64,000 nucleotides of DNA. Source: Pseudisothecium myosuroides. Its lineage: Eukaryota; Streptophyta; Bryopsida; Hypnales; Lembophyllaceae. Shown one piece after another: positions 50,501 through 62,658 of the stretch. The notes beneath the pieces were generated by a model. It did not search any database. It was not told where the DNA came from and worked only from the letters and a program-made list of their open reading frames with translations. The first letter of the stretch is position 1, and every line of letters begins with the position of its first letter. A program made the position numbers and the translations under genes. The stretch covers positions 16,430,001-16,494,000 of the forward strand of contig OX637295.1 in assembly GCA_951799445.1 (NCBI GenBank), in the 5' to 3' direction.

Positions 50501-51279
50501 TCAACAAATGGACTGATATGTGTTCATCAACTTACAAATTTGCTAGATTGGGATCAAGATTCAACTTCAAAATACACCACATGCGCACAATCAACAAAAG
50601 GAATCCCAATAATCAACATAGGAACCCCACTTCCCACATTTCAATTCCAGACCCAAACTACAAACCCCCTTAATGCACATAATCAACAAAAGCAATTCAA
50701 TTACAAATGGAGGGAGATCAGTTGCAGATCAGTTACATATGGAGGAAAAAGAACATAGATTTAGGTTGCACAATGTACTACCAAGCTCCAATCAAATCTC
50801 TTGATGTTCCATTCTTGTTGTACAAGTTCATTTGGGCTGTTTGTTCTTTCTACATGACTTGATTCTTGTACCTATTTGCCAAGAATTTTTGGGAAGGCTT
50901 TATGTCAATTTACTACGCTTGAATGCTTCTCATTCTAACTAAACAAATTAATACAAAGTTGACATTTAACTTCATTTTCAAAGAACTCCCATCATGGGCA
51001 AAATACATCACCCCATAATCCTATCACTACGTACTATTTAAACAAGGGCAACAATTTGAACTAAAAACAGTCAAATTTAGAGAAAGCTGAAAAGTTTAAA
51101 TGCTCTACATTTTACTAGGAAATAAGCTCAAAGAAGCTCTAAAATATCCTAAGACTTCGATCAGTCATATGCAGCTCATTTTATGTTCATTCTAGTGCAT
51201 CCGCTGGCACTCTACACAAAGAACTTGGCCTTCTTGTGTATGTGATCTTAATAGCCTGGGCAACCAGATACAAAATTGC

Positions 51280-51453
51280 ATTCAATCCACTAATAGCTTG
51301 TCCAAATACATATCAATAAGATCAATAACACTTGCAGTATAAACTTTCAACTCAATCAAAATGGTGATTCAATCCACTAATAGCTTGTCCAAATACATAT
51401 CAATAAGATCAATAACACTTGCAGTATAAACTTTCAACTCAATCAAAATGGTG
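51280..51453. repeat. Recent 87-bp tandem duplication inside the CACTA element
   Basis: ATTCAATCCACTAATAGCTT begins a unit repeated exactly at 51367. No differences are visible between the two copies through ...CAAAATGGTGA. Confidence 0.95.
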
Positions 51454-51931
51454 ACTACAAGACCACTTGCGCAATCAAAAATGTTTGCCCTAATCCCATT
51501 CCCAACATTGAAACGATTGAAAAATTGCACAACCACTACCGAGGCTGGACTGGCAAAGAGGCCCAGACTTGAGATCGATTCCAAGTTGCTTGTTAAATGA
51601 CTACTGCAGCAAATACTATATATCTCCGGCTAAGTCCGTAATCAAATCACACTCCAATCACGAAAAAGCTCACAAAACCTAGATCTCATGCAAGGACAAC
51701 AATAAAGATCACAAAGCACAGAATTGAACAATCAGTCCATGTACCACTCAGCACGTTCAAACCCATCCAGTGAATTGCTACATAGCTAAATCTCGTGAGA
51801 GTTAATTTCCATAGCAGGTACCCGAAACTTGACCCTACAACAGATTCTTAGTCAACTTCATTAAGCATGCTGGATCGTCCTTCGACACAAAACCTGGATA
51901 GACACAAATTTGAGACAAAATCCCAAAATCG

Positions 51932-52090
51932 CTACCAACCCACAAACTACAGAAGAAGGACCTGAAACCCAAACATCAACATCAGAGACATAGAAGGTTG
52001 AATGTTCTACCAACCCACAAACTGCAAAAGAAGGACCTGAAACCCAAACATCAAACATCAGAGACATAGAAGGCTGAATGTTCTACCAAC
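51932..52090. repeat. Tandem repeat, 75-76 bp unit, two full copies
   Basis: CTACCAACCCACAAACT starts at 51932 and 52007, and a third start (CTACCAACTC) lies at 52083. The copies share GAAGGACCTGAAACCCAAAC and AGAGACATAGAAGG, with a few substitutions and one inserted base. Confidence 0.9.
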
Positions 52091-53302
52091 TCTAAGCACA
52101 ATGACTGCCTGCAGAACCAATCACTTGCTCGGGACTGGTGGACTCACAATCGTACAGTCTTGAAGCTGCCCACATATTTCCTACTACCAGAACTTAAAAA
52201 GAGGAAGCTGACAAGTAATTGACGCACATTATTGCTCAAAATAAAATTTGGCATTGTAACAACTCCACGATCCCGGAAGTGAGTTGGGTCTCCTTTTAAA
52301 AGCATTTTGATTCTTATCATCTTACCATTTCAAAACCTTGCACAGCTGCCGGCATTTTCCAACAGAGCGGGTTTTTTTGACGAGACATCAGTATTTCAAA
52401 TGCAGACAAGAGAGAATCAAAACTGACAACAAGAAGCAACGTTGAAAGCCTTCGAAGAAAATTGTCTGTCCTTCATCATTCATATCTCTATGGCTAGTAC
52501 AAGCAATTAAACTTCCGCAAAGTCAACCACTTATACGAAACTATCCCGAATGAAGCAGGAATCTGAACATTGAGCTCCAAATAATTATGACCTTTACAAA
52601 CTTGGCCAAAACTGTGACATTCAAGTACACATAGCTCAAAATACTGGCAAAAGATCGCATGGATCTGGCCAACCTAGGAATACACAAACTAGTCACCAAC
52701 CCCAGTCTGCAATTCAGTCCTGGAGACTCAAACCCTCGGTAAACCCTCGGCCACACTTCTATAACCATAAACCTTAATCTCAAAATGACCATGAACGTTT
52801 TGTTGAGCAAGCCATATGGCAATTGTTGCAGCGGTCTTCACTGATTCCAGTCATACAAAACTTGTCCCATCTGAATTCTATGACTTCCACAATACAAACA
52901 ACCAAATAATCCTTTACAAACCCATGAATCCTATTAAGTCCTGGAGCCTCAAGACCCTCGGCAGTGTTGTCACGTCTGTAACCCAAAACTGAAAATTCCA
53001 TCACGAACACAGACACTTCACATTAATTCCTTCAACTACTATCCCAAAATCCCTTGCTCCGCAATCATCATAAAAATCTGAAGGCCGGTTTCCACAATGT
53101 GGAAGAGAATTGACAACAAACTAACATCAAAAAACGAGCCCAAAAGATAAACCTAATCCAGCAATTGCAAGCGTTTGACCCCCTGCTCTAAACCCTCGAG
53201 TTTGTGGTGACACCTTATGTTGTTCAGAAACTATTGTTTGGGGCCAGTTGCACAGCAGGCTAGTCCAAAGTTGAACAAACAAACCAAATTGATGAAATTT
53301 CA

Positions 53303-53400
53303 ATGTTCAAATTCCTGCTTCGTTCGTGGAGCTACATGTTCAGATTCCTGCTTCGTTACTGGAGCTCAATGTTCAGATTCCTGCTTCGTTCGTGGACGAC
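53303..53400 (+). repeat. Three 33-bp units, in frame, encoding a Cys-rich 11-residue repeat
   Basis: Units start ATGTTCARATTCCTGCTTCG at 53303, 53336 and 53369. In the plus frame that opens at 53217 they read CSNSCFVRGAT, CSDSCFVTGAQ, CSDSCFVRGR. The unit length is a multiple of three, so the repeat keeps frame, but nothing else shows the 63-codon ORF is expressed. Confidence 0.75.
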
Positions 53401-54172
53401 CTCACTGATCGAATCACTGCATCCTCACCGTCTCTCTCTAACTGGACAACCCCTTTGCCCTAATTTCCAAATCCTTAGGTAAAGTCTACTGCAATCCAAC
53501 GCCAGCGTTCCTTCGATCACCAATGCAAATGGGGAAACTTCCTTCACGAAATCAGTAATCCATTGATTGGACTCACCTGGTGGATGATTAGATGTAGCAG
53601 TCACGACTAGCTTCACCTGTCTAGGCTGCGACGGCAGTGAATAAAACCTGCCAGGGCCGCCAGGGCCTCTTGAGATCTAAATCATCACCGACGTAGCAAG
53701 GGTGAAGGGAGAAGGCGGATTTCTTACCTCCCGGCTTGGGGACATACTCGTGTTCGTTGTCTTTCAAGGCAGACGTACTCATCGCGCGATTTGTTGCTTC
53801 TTGATTCACCCTTGCGTCCCTTGATCCCAAGTGGTGCACTTGCAGGCGGCTGCTCCGTCGGGGTTGACCTCCTACTCCAGCGTCGGGCTTCAGCGAGGAC
53901 TTTGCTCCCTCCCTTTCCTTGGCAACGCTATTGTAACTGCAAATAAGAAATGTCAGTTCAAACGAGGTGGGTGATCGGCATGTGCACAGCGCGAGAAATC
54001 AGTGAGAGAAGGATGTGCGAGGTGGCTCCAGAACAAACGGCGGCGCTAGATGGCTCCCGAAGAAGAGAGATGAAATCGTGCCCGTCCGAAGGTGGTGCCG
54101 GTGTCACGAGATGCAGCCACGTGGACGGCTACAATGACAACATGGCTTTGTTTGCCGCCCAATGAATGACTA

Positions 54173-54485
54173 AGGTAGGAGGTCCAGAAATGGAGCATCT
54201 AAGCGCTGAAACTGAATTTTGAAGAGGTAAAACGTCTTGAAATATATTTTAGTAAATTTTCCTTGAAAGACAAGTGGAATTGAAATCTAACCCAAGTCGT
54301 TTCATATTTTTTGGACCTTTGTGGAATTAGTTACAAATTTTTGAAGTTGGAAAAAAGTGGTCATTTGTGGTCATCAAAATGGACCACCTCCTGAAATGTG
54401 CATAGGTGGTACATTGAAGAAAGCAAAATGTACCTCTGAGTCATGTTCCATTTTAATGCCCGCTCCGTTTTACAGCCTCCTACCT
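54173..54485. mobile_element. 313-bp MITE nested in the CACTA element
   Basis: TA lies at 54171-54172 and 54486-54487. The ends are AGGTAGGAGG and its exact complement CCTCCTACCT. The first bases match the 11034 and 33928 elements, so it is probably the same family or a close relative. The interior is AT-rich and non-coding. It must be younger than the CACTA insertion or have travelled with it. Confidence 0.7.
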
Positions 54486-55924
54486 TAGGACAACACTTTT
54501 CCCACTACGTTGTCATTGTATGGTTGTCTAAATGACTAAAGGAGGACCCAAAAAACACTTAGAAATGACTGCCGCCAAAATTCCCGCCTAAATTCAGTAA
54601 TCACTAATGCTAACATTTGAATTATATTGCAAAGGCTCTTGTGCTTAGAGTCTTCCATAATTACCAGTATGCAAAAGACCTATATTGTTTGTATGGCACT
54701 CACAATGTAGTTGCTGCAAGTTTCACTGGTCCGAAGCGTTCCTCCAGCATCTTTACATTGACATCTCTTTGTAGTTCATACTCTGATTTCTCAGGAATAC
54801 CACTATTTTCCATAGTCACGTAGTCACTAAATTAGAGAAGTAGTCACTGTTCCTACAGATCTGCAGCTGTGCATCAACAAAAGCAGGAAGAACTCATGAG
54901 CAAAGAGAGCTGGTGAAGAAAGAGAGTTGCTGATCAACTCACTAAGGGACCTCATCAAGTTTGAAACTAGCCAGCAAAGAAGGTAATGCACTGCTGAAAC
55001 CTCTCTCTTACAGCATTAGAACTTGATCTTCTCATTGCAATTTGATTTCAAAATCTACTATGCATTCTAATCATGGTCTACCTTCAATTAGTAGTGAAGT
55101 AATCATGCAAACTAATCATGCTATAATCTAATTTTGACTAACATATAGATTCTAATTGAGTAACTTAGATGGCCATGATTGTGATTACATAATTGCATTG
55201 ATGGAATAACTTCACAAGGTGGTTAGCTTTCAATTAAGCTAGTAAATTTAACTAGTGAATTGTCAATTTAGAACTTGGTTTTCAGTATAGGAAATTGCAA
55301 GAAGTTTCAATACCAAGTAGTGAGCAAGAAGACTCACCTCTATGCACAGTGTTATAGAGGCATCCACAATCTGTCTGTTGAACAATTCTTAGACCATTTG
55401 GATTCCTCAGCAACCTCCGTTTGTAATTGCTAAGAACATAGCAAGTAGAAGTGGGAAATCACAGGAACCTGAGAACACCTATTTCTAGAATGTTTAGATG
55501 CCTACTCACAGAGCAACAAACTAGAAACATTGAAGTCAATTAATGCAAATAGAATTGAAATTCATGTATGTAGATGAATTTGACGGTCAAGGTACAGTCT
55601 ATCACCATCTGAGTCAGTATCTTCTTAATAATGACTGTGCTATTAAATGAAGTTGTCTGACAACTGCGTCTAAGTAATTGGGTAGACATTTGAACTTAAT
55701 ATTTGTTTGAGGTGAATTGTTTTTGTAGTTATTTATGGACATATGACTTTGGAAATGACTGTAGAGTGCCTTTCAGCAGTTTGAAGGGTGTAGGTCTAGT
55801 CAGTCAACTGTTGAAAGACAAATTTCAAAGGATATCATCAAGGTCCCATTCAGCAGCAGTTAGAATGGACTGATTGAAATTGCCTCCAACTTCCATGTTA
55901 ATTTTTGAAGATCATATTTGCACC

Positions 55925-56715
55925 TTCTAAATATAGTTACATGCATTCACCTCTTCTTCAATAGATGCATTTTAATCTCCATTTGTTTACCTCTTATCAT
56001 TCTAATTGCCTAGATACATGTGGTGGGATAAGTATACGTATATGACACAAAGTTAATATTTTTATTTATTTCCCCCCTTGTCATTCTCATTGCTTACACA
56101 AAGAAGGCATAAGTACATAGATGCTTTATAACCCTCTTCTGATTCTAATAGGCTACATGACCTTGTTAACAAAATGCATTATGATTTCCATTTTTTTTCC
56201 TCCTCATTCTCATAGACTACATGTGTTGGTTTAAGTGGATGCATTTTGATCTTCAATTTTTTTGGTCTTCTCATTCTAATAGACCACATGTGCTGGTTTT
56301 TAAGTAGATGAATTTTAATCTCCATTTATTTGGGCTCCTCATTATAATTGGCTACATGTTTTGGATGAAGTGGATGCATTTTGATGTCTAATTTTTTTTT
56401 CTCTTCTCATTCTAATAGGCTATATGTGTTGATTTAAGTGCATAGAATTTGATCTCTATTTTTGTTTGGGCTACTCATTTTAATAGGCTTCATGTGTTGG
56501 TTTAAGTGGATGCATTTTGATTTCTATTTTGGGGGAAGCTATTCATTCTAGTAGGCAACATGTAATGGATCAAGTGGATGCATTTTGATCTCTATTTTTT
56601 TCTTCTTCTCATTCTAATGGGTTACATGTGATGGTTTCAGTAGAAGCTTTTTTATCTTCATTTTTTTTCCTCTTTTCATTGAATTGGCTACATGTGTTGA
56701 GCTAATTATATGCCA
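55925..56715. repeat. Minisatellite array, about 62-bp unit
   Basis: The consensus is roughly CTCATTCTAATAGGCTACAT, then GTGTTGGTTTAAGTGGATGC, then ATTTTGATCTCTATTTTTTT. About eleven or twelve diverged units run in the same direction, and the outer ones are the most degenerate. The array lies upstream of the transposase gene within the CACTA element, where it may act as a variable spacer or promoter-proximal repeat. Confidence 0.85.
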
Positions 56716-57109
56716 GGTGTAGGCATTTCCATCTAAATTGTCTCTTATCATTTTAGTTGGCAAAATGTGTTCAAATAAGTCTCTATTGTTTGGCTGGTCA
56801 CTGTATTTGCCTGAATATATTGGAAAATCTTTGTTAACCATCTATTGTTGAAGCAATGCTCTAAAGCTTCTACTATGAGTGGGTTTGCAGTTGGTGAGAC
56901 TGGCAGTCGAGCTAGGAGGATTTCTGCAGGGACTGGAGGGACTTCAGACTACCGCACACCAAGCTTGTTTTTATGAACAAATAACACATGTTTGGAATAG
57001 GCTTGCAGTCCTGAGTAAGGTAATGGGCTGCCCCATTATTTAATTTGGTACCATTGCTTGATGCCACACACGCTACGCCTTCATTGGGACTCTGCACTTT
57101 TTTAGCGGA

Positions 57110-57636
57110 ATGGTCAAGGAAGATAACATGTGCGATGGCCACAGCATCCGCATAGCCGATGATGCTCAAGCCGGAGGTGTGAAAGAAATTGTTTTATTGA
57201 ACTGGAAATCTGATGCACTAAAAAGGAAGGCCCCAGATTCTGTCATTGCTCCCGCAATAGATGATCAGAGCAACCGTCCTTCCGGGTCAGGAGTTGACCA
57301 CTCTGCAAGGAAGGAAAATCGTTTAACGAAAGTTCGAAAGCTTTTGCGTGAAAACATGGTCTTGGGTATGAGAGCAGAGCTGCTATGTTTGTCTCTTGTA
57401 GATTTATGTGACATAGATAGTATGACTAAATGCGCAGAAGAAGTACATGATAGTGCAGCGTGTGTATGCCCTATTGGCTGTGGTAAAACCACCTTCATAG
57501 GAACAGTGAAGGAGGATTGATGCTTTGCTCTCTCGGAATGTAGAACTACAACGCATTGAGTGGCCAACATTCAACAAAATGGAAGCATCAAAGGAGCTAT
57601 TTATCACTCACCTTAAACAGATCAATTAGGTATGCA
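57110..57636 (+). pseudogene. Upstream CACTA reading frame of unknown function
   Basis: A 136-codon frame (57110-57520) ends CPIGCGKTTFIGTVKED. One base out of phase, the sequence continues sensibly as IDALLSRNVELQRIEWPTFN then KMEASKELFITHLKQIN to a stop at 57634-57636. A frameshift near 57518 or a missed splice would join them. The GCGKTT stretch looks like a fragment of a P-loop, but the spacing (GxxxxGK) and neighbouring elements are missing, so I do not call an NTPase. It lies on the transposase strand and may be a leading exon or a separate element protein. Confidence 0.4.
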
Positions 57637-57961
57637 ATACCATCTATAAGGTTCATATTTTGTACTACTATAGAATAGGAGACTTGTAGTCGCTGCCAAA
57701 GTAAGAGCTCAATATAAATGACAGTGTTGTAAATGACTGTAGTAGCAGTAAAGTAATATACATGTCATTCTTCTTCGTTATGACAAGTGAATGACTTGAA
57801 AATGACTCAGCTGAGTAATGTACATGTTGATTGTGAACCAGGACAGCAATGACGGTTGTTTGAATAATGTGTTTCTAAAGAAGTTTATCTTTCGACTAGA
57901 GTGCGCTTCTGGTATACTGAACAGGTTGCAGCCTTCTAGACTGCCTCGTCATTTCTACAAC

Positions 57962-60900
57962 ATGCAGCCTGCAGGTGCGCCCCTATTTGACCGAACAAGG
58001 CAGCAACTTCGTGATGATTGCCTTTGGATTCGCGAGGTCCAGAGAGCTCGATTGCTTAACTTGAAACGCGTACATTGTCCATGTTCTATATGTAAGGGTC
58101 GCCGGACATTGTTGCTATCCACCGTGAGACTTCACCTCATCCACAATGGACGAGATGTTGGTTTTCGAGTGTGGAGAGGTTCTGGAGCGCAAGATTCATC
58201 GGATGAAGAGTGGGAGGAGGCTTTCCGGAGCTCAACTCTTAATAGAGAGCCCATTTTAGACGAAAACATCAACACACAACAGATGATTGATGATGCCTTC
58301 GACACAGCAGATGATGCTCCCGACTTAGAGGAGAGAACTCGCGATGTAGTCATGGACGCTTTTGCAGTGGCTGATGCTGTTCATGAATTGTTCAGTGATA
58401 GTGATGATGGGGATGCAGAGTTCTTGCAAGGGGATGGAGAACCAGATGCTTTAGATGAAGTTGACAGCGTGGAACGTGTAGAAGATGTTGACTTTGATCC
58501 AATGGTGTTGGAGGATGCATTGCATGAACTATACGTTGGAGCGAAGTGCACAACCCTTGCGGCCACTATCTTGATCATGAACCTCTGTATGGTGCACGGA
58601 GTCAGCAACTGCTTTGTGGATGAGCTATTAACAATATTACAGAGTCACCTTCTTCCGCAGAATAATTCTTTGCCGAAGAATCATTATGCTGCAAAGACCC
58701 TAACAAGGAAGCTTGGCCTTGCATACAACAACATTCATGCATGTCCCAAAGGTTGTGTGCTTTTTCGAGGAGAACATGCTGATGCACTCTGTTGTCCTAA
58801 ATGCAACGAAGCACGCTATAAGGATGAACAACGGAAAGTGCATCCGCTAAAAGTGCTGCGGCATTTTCCAATTATTCCTAGACTGCAAAGAATGTTCCGT
58901 AGTCCGGCTATTTCGGAACTAATGTTGTGGCATTCTCAAAATCAGAGCAGCAGAGAAGGAGGAGACAACCTCATCAGACATCCTTGTGATTCAAAGGCAT
59001 GGCATCATTTCCACAATAATGTGGACCCGGAATTCAAATCTGATCCGCGAAACGCCCACTTTGCTTTAGCTGCAGATGGAGTGAATCCCTTCAAACAAAC
59101 AAGATCAACTTGGTCAACGTGGCTTGTGCTATTGCTGAACTACAACCTGCCCCCCTGGCTGAGCACAAAGAAGTTTTTTGTGCTGTTGGCATTGCTAATA
59201 CCTGGTAAATCTTCTGTTACATCAGAGGTGTTTGATGTGTACATGCAGCCTGTAATAGAAGAATTTCTACAACTTTGGAAGGGTATCGATGCGTATGATG
59301 TTACTAAGGATGTGGGGAACAGAAACTTCAGCCTCAGAGGTGTACTGCTGTGGACCATTCATGATTTTCCAGGATATGGTACAATGGGAGGCTTTGCTCA
59401 CCAAGGTTATGCTGCGTGCCCATGTTGTGGATCTGATTTGGTATGTGAGCATTCAGTTGAGTTAGGAAAGCAAATATATGGTGGAACAAGGAGGTGGCTT
59501 TCGGCTGACCACCCATATTGAACACATGCAATGAAGAATCACTTCAATGGAGAAATGGAGCACAGAGGTAAACCAAGAGTAGTATCAGTGGATGAACAGC
59601 TACAACATGCTGAAGAATACGAAGCATGGAAAGCAGCGGAAAATCGGGACGGTGCACCTGGGGATCCATCAAAAGTGCATGGAGTGAAAAGAAAAAGTAT
59701 CTTCTATATGTTACCATACTGGAAGGTGCGTGTTACTGAAGCTTGTTTTCATTCTAATTGCATTTCTAGAGTTCTATGAAGGCCCTTCAAAATAATGTCC
59801 AAAGTAAAAAACATCCCACAAAAGACTAACGACAATGACTAATGGGCAGTCATAAAAGACATTTGACAATGATTTAGAAATACCCGCTAAAGGCATAAAT
59901 GAGTAATTCTTTAGTTTCGGAGTAGTCAGAGTGGTCAGCCATTTTTGACCAGTTCAGCTTGTACATAATTCATGCATACTGAAAAAATATTTTTCTATTT
60001 CTAAAATGCGGAGCTTGTGTGTATGGTTATATGTAGCACTTACTTATTAGGCACACACTGGATGTCATGCATTGTGAAATGAATCTGGCAAAGAATTTTT
60101 TGAAGACAATCACAGGAAAAAAGGACACAGTGAAAGTAAGGAGGGATTTGCAGCGGAAGAAAATACGTCTCCATTTGTGGCTCATTGCTAACCCTAAGAG
60201 GGGTGGAAAGATGATGAAACCGGCTGCCCCATATGTGCTATCGGATGCAGAGTTTGACCAATTTGCAAGTAGAATAGAGTTGCTGAAGACACCTTCTGGC
60301 TACTCCTCAGCATTGGGTTCACACATTCGAAAGAAGAAATTTGGTGGTTTAAAATCACACGACTATCACGTGTTGATGCAACAAATAATGCCATTGGCCC
60401 TGCGTGGTTTGTTGAAGCCAGGCCCAAGGATGGCCATTATGAGGATGTCAAAGGTATTTCGCAGGATTTGCACTAATGTGTATAATCCCGAGCATTTTCA
60501 ATCCCTTGAGCTGGATGTGGTTGAGAGCATGGCACTTTTGGAGATGGAATTTCCGCCATCATTCTTTGACATCATGACCCACTTACCATATCACTTGGTG
60601 CAGCAGCTGGACATATGTGGTCCTGTAGCAAGCAGGTGGATGTATCCAGTTGAACGGTATATGAAGATGTTGAAGGGATATGTTCTCAACATGGCAAGGC
60701 CTGAAGCATCTATGGCAGAGGGTTACTTGAAGGACGAGTGCATTGGCTTTGTAACCGAATACCTCCAGAGATTTGATGCTGTACACAGAAGAGTGTGGGA
60801 TGCAGAGGAAGAATATGGGGACGCTGAGGAGGTTCTTGAGGGTGCAGGCCGACCATACATGATGACAGCAGCAATGCGCGACCTTGCTCATCAGTATGTG

Positions 60901-61999
60901 TTGACCAATGCAACTGTAATGCAGCCTTGGCTCATGTACAACCTTAAACCTCTAAATTGCTTCTAGTTTTCTTTGATGTGAACCAAACATCATTGGTAGG
61001 AAAGGTTCAATACCCACGTTGTATGGACTTGTCACTTTGTAGTCATTCTTCAGTCTCCATGGAGTCGTTTTGTAGCAAAATGACACTAGTATTGAGTGCC
61101 CATATAGTCATTTTTACAAGGTTTATGAAATCCTAATGAACTCCTTATATCAGCATGTTCTTCTCATGAGGGACTTCAACTGATCTTTTGTATGGGGCTC
61201 TAACGGCTATTCTCTTTCACTATACTTCTTCTTCCTCTTCTATATTTGATTTAATGAATAAAACTACAGGAAGTGGCAGGCGGAGCGTGAAACAAATGCC
61301 TCGGATCTCAGTTTTGAAGATTGGGTGACGCAACATTCAAGCACTGCAGACATTGATGTCGCAAATGCAGAAGACGTCGACAGACTACTGCTGTCTAGGC
61401 GACCCTCGCAAAGAGCAACACGGTATGGACGAATGAAGGCATTTGGGAATCACTACCGAGTAGCGGATGATGCATCAGCTACAATGTTGACGTACGATAG
61501 TGGCATTGCATCTGTATTTCAGGTGCCCATGGCCGATGCACGAGATGTGGCCGTCAACTATGTTGGAGTGTTGCAAGACATTTTGAAACTAGATTACGGA
61601 CCATTGAAAGCACCACTGGTCCTTCTTCGTTGTGAATGGATGAAGAGATCAGATAATCGAGGAAATCCTACATACATTAGGGATGATGCAGGTTTCTTGG
61701 TGGTCAGTTTCCGACACAAGCTTCCACGGATGGCAGAGCCATTCATCTTTTCAAGCCAAGCAACCCAAGTGTTTTTCTCTGATACTATAGAGAAACCTGG
61801 TTGGAAAGTTGTGTTGTGAAAAGAAGCACGCTCAAAGAGAGAGGTAGTGGAGCCACTGGATGTTTTCATCACCACAACGGTGGAATGCAGCGGCCTCATT
61901 GCACCAGAGACTGTGCCTGCAAGGCCAATTCAGGCTTCTTTGGTTGGAGCCATAGAATTATCTGCAGAAGACAATTTGCTAGCATGTGCTAGGTATTAG
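57962..61999 (+). pseudogene. TNP2/TNPD-like CACTA transposase, interrupted by two TGA codons
   Basis: This is the catalytic transposase of the element. I start at MQPAG (57962). Residues 7-75 match the transposase-associated domain (HCPCSICKG). An acidic linker follows to about 190. From about 255 comes the tnp2 domain (CPKGCVLFRGEHADALCCPKC, FALAADGVNPF, DFPGYGTMGGF, ACPCC). An in-frame TGA at 59519 interrupts HPY-THAMKNHFNG. The frame then runs on through PRVVSVDEQLQHAEEYEAWK to an exon end near 59725. The exon from about 60051 to 60935 opens HTLDVMHCEMNLAKNFLK and carries DUF4218 (SHDYHVLMQQIMPLALRG, MYPVERYMKMLKGYV). The intron 60936-61269 fits phase exactly. The exon 61270-61999 carries DUF4216 (VFQVPMADARDVAVNYVG, VPMADAR region to PGWKVVL), with a second TGA at 61817 before the final 60 codons. 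The first intron's exact ends are unclear (a phase mismatch). Confidence 0.85.
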
Positions 62000-62658
62000 A
62001 GTTTTTATTTAAAAATTATCGTAATGGTAGTTGTCATGACATGTATGTTACATTTCAATGGACATCAATGAGTAATGATGACCTCATTTATACAAGTGTG
62101 GTCTTCAGATGTGCTTACCATGTCATTCACTTTTAATGTACACCACTTCTATTCTAGACAAGAAGTGCAAGAATCTAGATATATTCTATCCAAAATTATT
62201 AGATAGCTAGTCCAAAACCATCCCAAGTGGTCTGGTCAATATATTGTTTTAGTCATACACTGCGCTCAGTTCATTACCTAGAAAATGACTGACACACAAC
62301 TAATCTTTTGTAGAATTTAAAAACCAAAAATGAATAAGTCAAATTTTCATGGTGTCCAATTTTCAGTCATTCCTCTGTTGTACTGTAGTCACATATAACA
62401 CTCAATTTATGACTTTAGAACTTGACTATGACTCCATGTAGTCAACCTCAACAACAGGGCCAGAGAAGACAAACAAAACCATAGATGATAGCAACTCTTG
62501 TTGCTGCTCTCATCCAGGCATCATCCACTGCTACGGATCATGACTGAGTATATGACTGCAACTCCCAACACATCAGCGTTGGCGCCATTTTTACAACTGC
62601 TAGTCATTGTTTAGTTGGTTTAGAGTGACCAGTCATTTTTTCACTGGTTACATTTGAC
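62000..62658. promoter_or_regulatory. Right subterminal repeat region of the CACTA element
   Basis: AGTCAT/ATGACT cores lie near 62539, 62553, 62602 and 62630 within the last 150 bp, with several more upstream in both orientations. They mirror the left subterminal region. These are the likely binding sites for the TNPA-like protein. Confidence 0.7.

Larger units (their letters stand above)
47700..57100. other. Central non-coding spacer of the CACTA element
   Basis: About 9.4 kb lies between the divergently transcribed transposon genes. Apart from the tandem repeats and the MITE listed separately it is AT-rich DNA with short ORFs on both strands. The less AT-rich block at 52-54.2 kb has no gene that I recognise. 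It presumably contains the two outward-facing promoters at its edges. It may also hold captured host sequence, which I cannot identify. Confidence 0.5.

Noticed and set aside
57455..57500. Walker A motif in CPIGCGKTTFIG
   Set aside because: The GxxxxGK spacing is not satisfied and no Walker B or other NTPase elements are present.
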